NCBI RefSeq assembly: GCF_009649075.1
Contig: NZ_CP045737.1
Span: 1,922,001 to 1,986,000, forward strand
Origin: Aeromicrobium yanjiei
Lineage (GTDB): Bacteria > Actinomycetota > Actinomycetes > Propionibacteriales > Nocardioidaceae
Direction of reading: 5' to 3'
Length of the DNA: 64,000 nucleotides
Of this stretch, positions 62,578 through 64,000 are shown piece by piece (position 1 is the stretch's first letter; each line of letters begins with the position of its first letter). The translations under genes were made by a program, and so were the position numbers. Below the pieces are notes generated by a model. It did not search any database and had not been told where the DNA came from. It saw only the letters and a program-made list of their open reading frames with translations.

Positions 62578-64000
62578 TCAGCCCCGTGCGAGATCGAGCA
62601 GCTCGCGGGCGTGCGCCTGGGCTGTGGCGGACTCCTCCTGGCCGGCCAGCATCCGTGCGAGCTCGTCGACCCGGCCGGACTCCTGCACCAGGATCACCGA
62701 GCTGCTGGTGACGTTGCCGTCGTCGTCCTTGGACACCACGAAGTGGTGGTCGGCGAAGGCTGCGACCTGCGGCAGGTGCGTGACCGCGATGACCTGGGCG
62801 TGATCGGCCAGGCGGGCGAGACGACGTCCCACCTCGACCGCAGCCTTGCCGCCGATGCCCGCGTCGACCTCGTCGAAGACCAGGGTCGGCACCGTCGTGC
62901 GATCCGCGAGCACGACCTCGAGAGCCAGCATGAGCCGCGAGAGCTCGCCGCCGCTCGCGCCCTTGTTGAGCGGCCGGGGACCCATCCCGCTGTTGGCCGA
63001 GAAGAGCATCTCGACGTCGTCGACGCCGTGGGGACCGGGAGTCGCGTCCTCGGCGGTCGTGACCTGGACCTCCAGATGAGCCGACGGCATCGACAGCTGC
63101 GCGATCTCGACGTCGACCAGCTGGGCGAACCGGACCGCGGCGTCACGCCGGATCGTGGTCATGCGGGCTGCGAGCCGCACGACCTCGGGCGCGAGCTCGA
63201 GTCGTTCGGCCTCGAGAGCTGCGACGGCCTCGTCGTCGTTGCCGAGCTCGCCCAGCCGCGCGGCGCTCTGCTGCGCCCATGCGAGCACGTCGTCCAGCGT
63301 CGGACCGTACTTGCGTTGCAGGCCCGCGAGGGCCGCCCGCCGCTCCTGCAGGCTCGCGAGCCGCTCGGGGTCGAGCTCGATCCCTTCGGAGTAGGTGCCG
63401 AGCTCGGCGCCCACGTCGTCGAGCAGGATGCCGAGCTCGAAGACGCGATCGGCCAACGCGTCCAGGGCCGGGTCGTGACCGCCCGCCTCGCGCAGCAGCG
63501 CGGTCGCCTCGGCCACGGTGGTGCGCGCCGACGTGGCGTCCAGATCGCCCACGAGCGCACGATGCGCCTGGTCGGCCGCGCGGGCCAGCGACTCGGAGTG
63601 GGCCAGCCGGCTCTCCTCGGCCTTGAGGGCCTCGTCCTCCCCCGGCTGCGGGTCCACCTCGGCGACCTCGTCGAGGCCGAAGCGCAGGACGTCGAGCTCA
63701 CGGGCGCGCTCCTGCGCGTGCGTGCGCAGCTCGTCGAGCCGCTGCTCGACGGCACGCCAGCGGGCGTAGACCGGGGCGTACGCAGCCGCGGCCTCCGCGA
63801 GCTCGTCGCCGGCGAACCGGTCGAGGGCGGCACGCTGCTCGGCCGGGCGCAGCAGCCGGTGCTGGTCGGACTGTCCGTGGACGGCGACCAGCTCGTCGGT
63901 GACCTCCGCGAGCAGCGCGGCCGGCACCGTGGCGCCGCCGGCCAGCGCACGCGAGCGGCCCTGCGCCGACAGCACGCGTCCGAGGATCACGACGTCCTCG
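62578..64000 (-). CDS. recN: DNA repair ATPase RecN (5' end beyond window)
   Basis: The visible 474 codons lack the N-terminal Walker A part, which lies outside the right edge. Present are LGRVLSAQGRSRALAGGATVP, AVHGQSDQHRLLRP (RecN signature), long coiled-coil stretches, the ABC signature KGASGGELSRLMLALEVVLA, Walker B LVFDEVDAGIGGKAAVEVG and the H-loop AVTHLPQVAAFADHH. RecN is an SMC-like protein acting in double-strand break repair. Followed by steA after 91 bases. Confidence 0.95.
   Translation of the reverse strand, partial: EDVVILGRVLSAQGRSRALAGGATVPAALLAEVTDELVAVHGQSDQHRLLRPAEQRAALDRFAGDELAEAAAAYAPVYARWRAVEQRLDELRTHAQERARELDVLRFGLDEVAEVDPQPGEDEALKAEESRLAHSESLARAADQAHRALVGDLDATSARTTVAEATALLREAGGHDPALDALADRVFELGILLDDVGAELGTYSEGIELDPERLASLQERRAALAGLQRKYGPTLDDVLAWAQQSAARLGELGNDDEAVAALEAERLELAPEVVRLAARMTTIRRDAAVRFAQLVDVEIAQLSMPSAHLEVQVTTAEDATPGPHGVDDVEMLFSANSGMGPRPLNKGASGGELSRLMLALEVVLADRTTVPTLVFDEVDAGIGGKAAVEVGRRLARLADHAQVIAVTHLPQVAAFADHHFVVSKDDDGNVTSSSVILVQESGRVDELARMLAGQEESATAQAHARELLDLARG

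Overview
The window is high-GC DNA with GTG/TTG starts, 1-4 nt stop/start overlaps, an F420-type (LLM) oxidoreductase, a mycofactocin-coupled dehydrogenase and a SteA/SteB pair. These point to an actinobacterium. The core gene order at the right end and the general style suggest a Nocardioidaceae-like member of the Propionibacteriales, but the genus is inferred, not shown.

Layout. Positions 1 to about 48.8 kb are a catabolic region of about 45 genes in many short, mostly divergent operons. It holds six acyl-CoA dehydrogenases (one cut by the left edge), four enoyl-CoA hydratase family proteins, four AMP-forming acyl-CoA ligases, three thiolase-fold proteins (one fused to a DUF35 zinc-ribbon/OB domain), an alpha-methylacyl-CoA racemase-like protein and a second CaiB-type CoA-transferase. 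It also holds five SDRs, two TesB-like thioesterases and an aldehyde dehydrogenase. A cytochrome P450 is accompanied by two ferredoxins and two ferredoxin reductases. Other members are an F420-type oxidoreductase, an amidohydrolase, an SMP-30-like lactonase, an MFS exporter, an orphan solute-binding lipoprotein, DoxX, two aminoglycoside-phosphotransferase-like proteins and several proteins of unknown function. Positions 48.9-50.1 kb are a transition zone with a membrane protein, a strong terminator and tRNA-Pro(GGG). Positions 50.2-64.0 kb are a conserved housekeeping block on the minus strand: recN-steA-steB-pyrG-nudix-xerD-parA-RHH-scpA-scpB-rluB-tyrA-cmk-der.

How the genes may work together (inference). 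The P450 and its redox partners hydroxylate a hydrophobic substrate. The mycofactocin-coupled alcohol dehydrogenase and the aldehyde dehydrogenase oxidise the product to an acid. One of four ligases activates the acid, the racemase sets the configuration of a 2-methyl branch, and successive beta-oxidation rounds follow. The DUF35-thiolase could be a retro-aldolase for a hindered side chain. Ring-cleavage genes typical of steroid degradation (KstD, KshAB, HsaC) are absent here. A methyl-branched or alicyclic substrate such as a terpenoid or naphthenic-type acid is the best guess.

Regulation. Only one transcription factor is encoded in the catabolic region, a GntR/FadR-type protein at 44.8 kb. 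A palindrome close to ATCAGT-nn-ACTGAT recurs upstream of about a dozen catabolic transcription units, including that gene, and was not noticed in the housekeeping block. This candidate single-regulator regulon is the most interesting pattern in the window.
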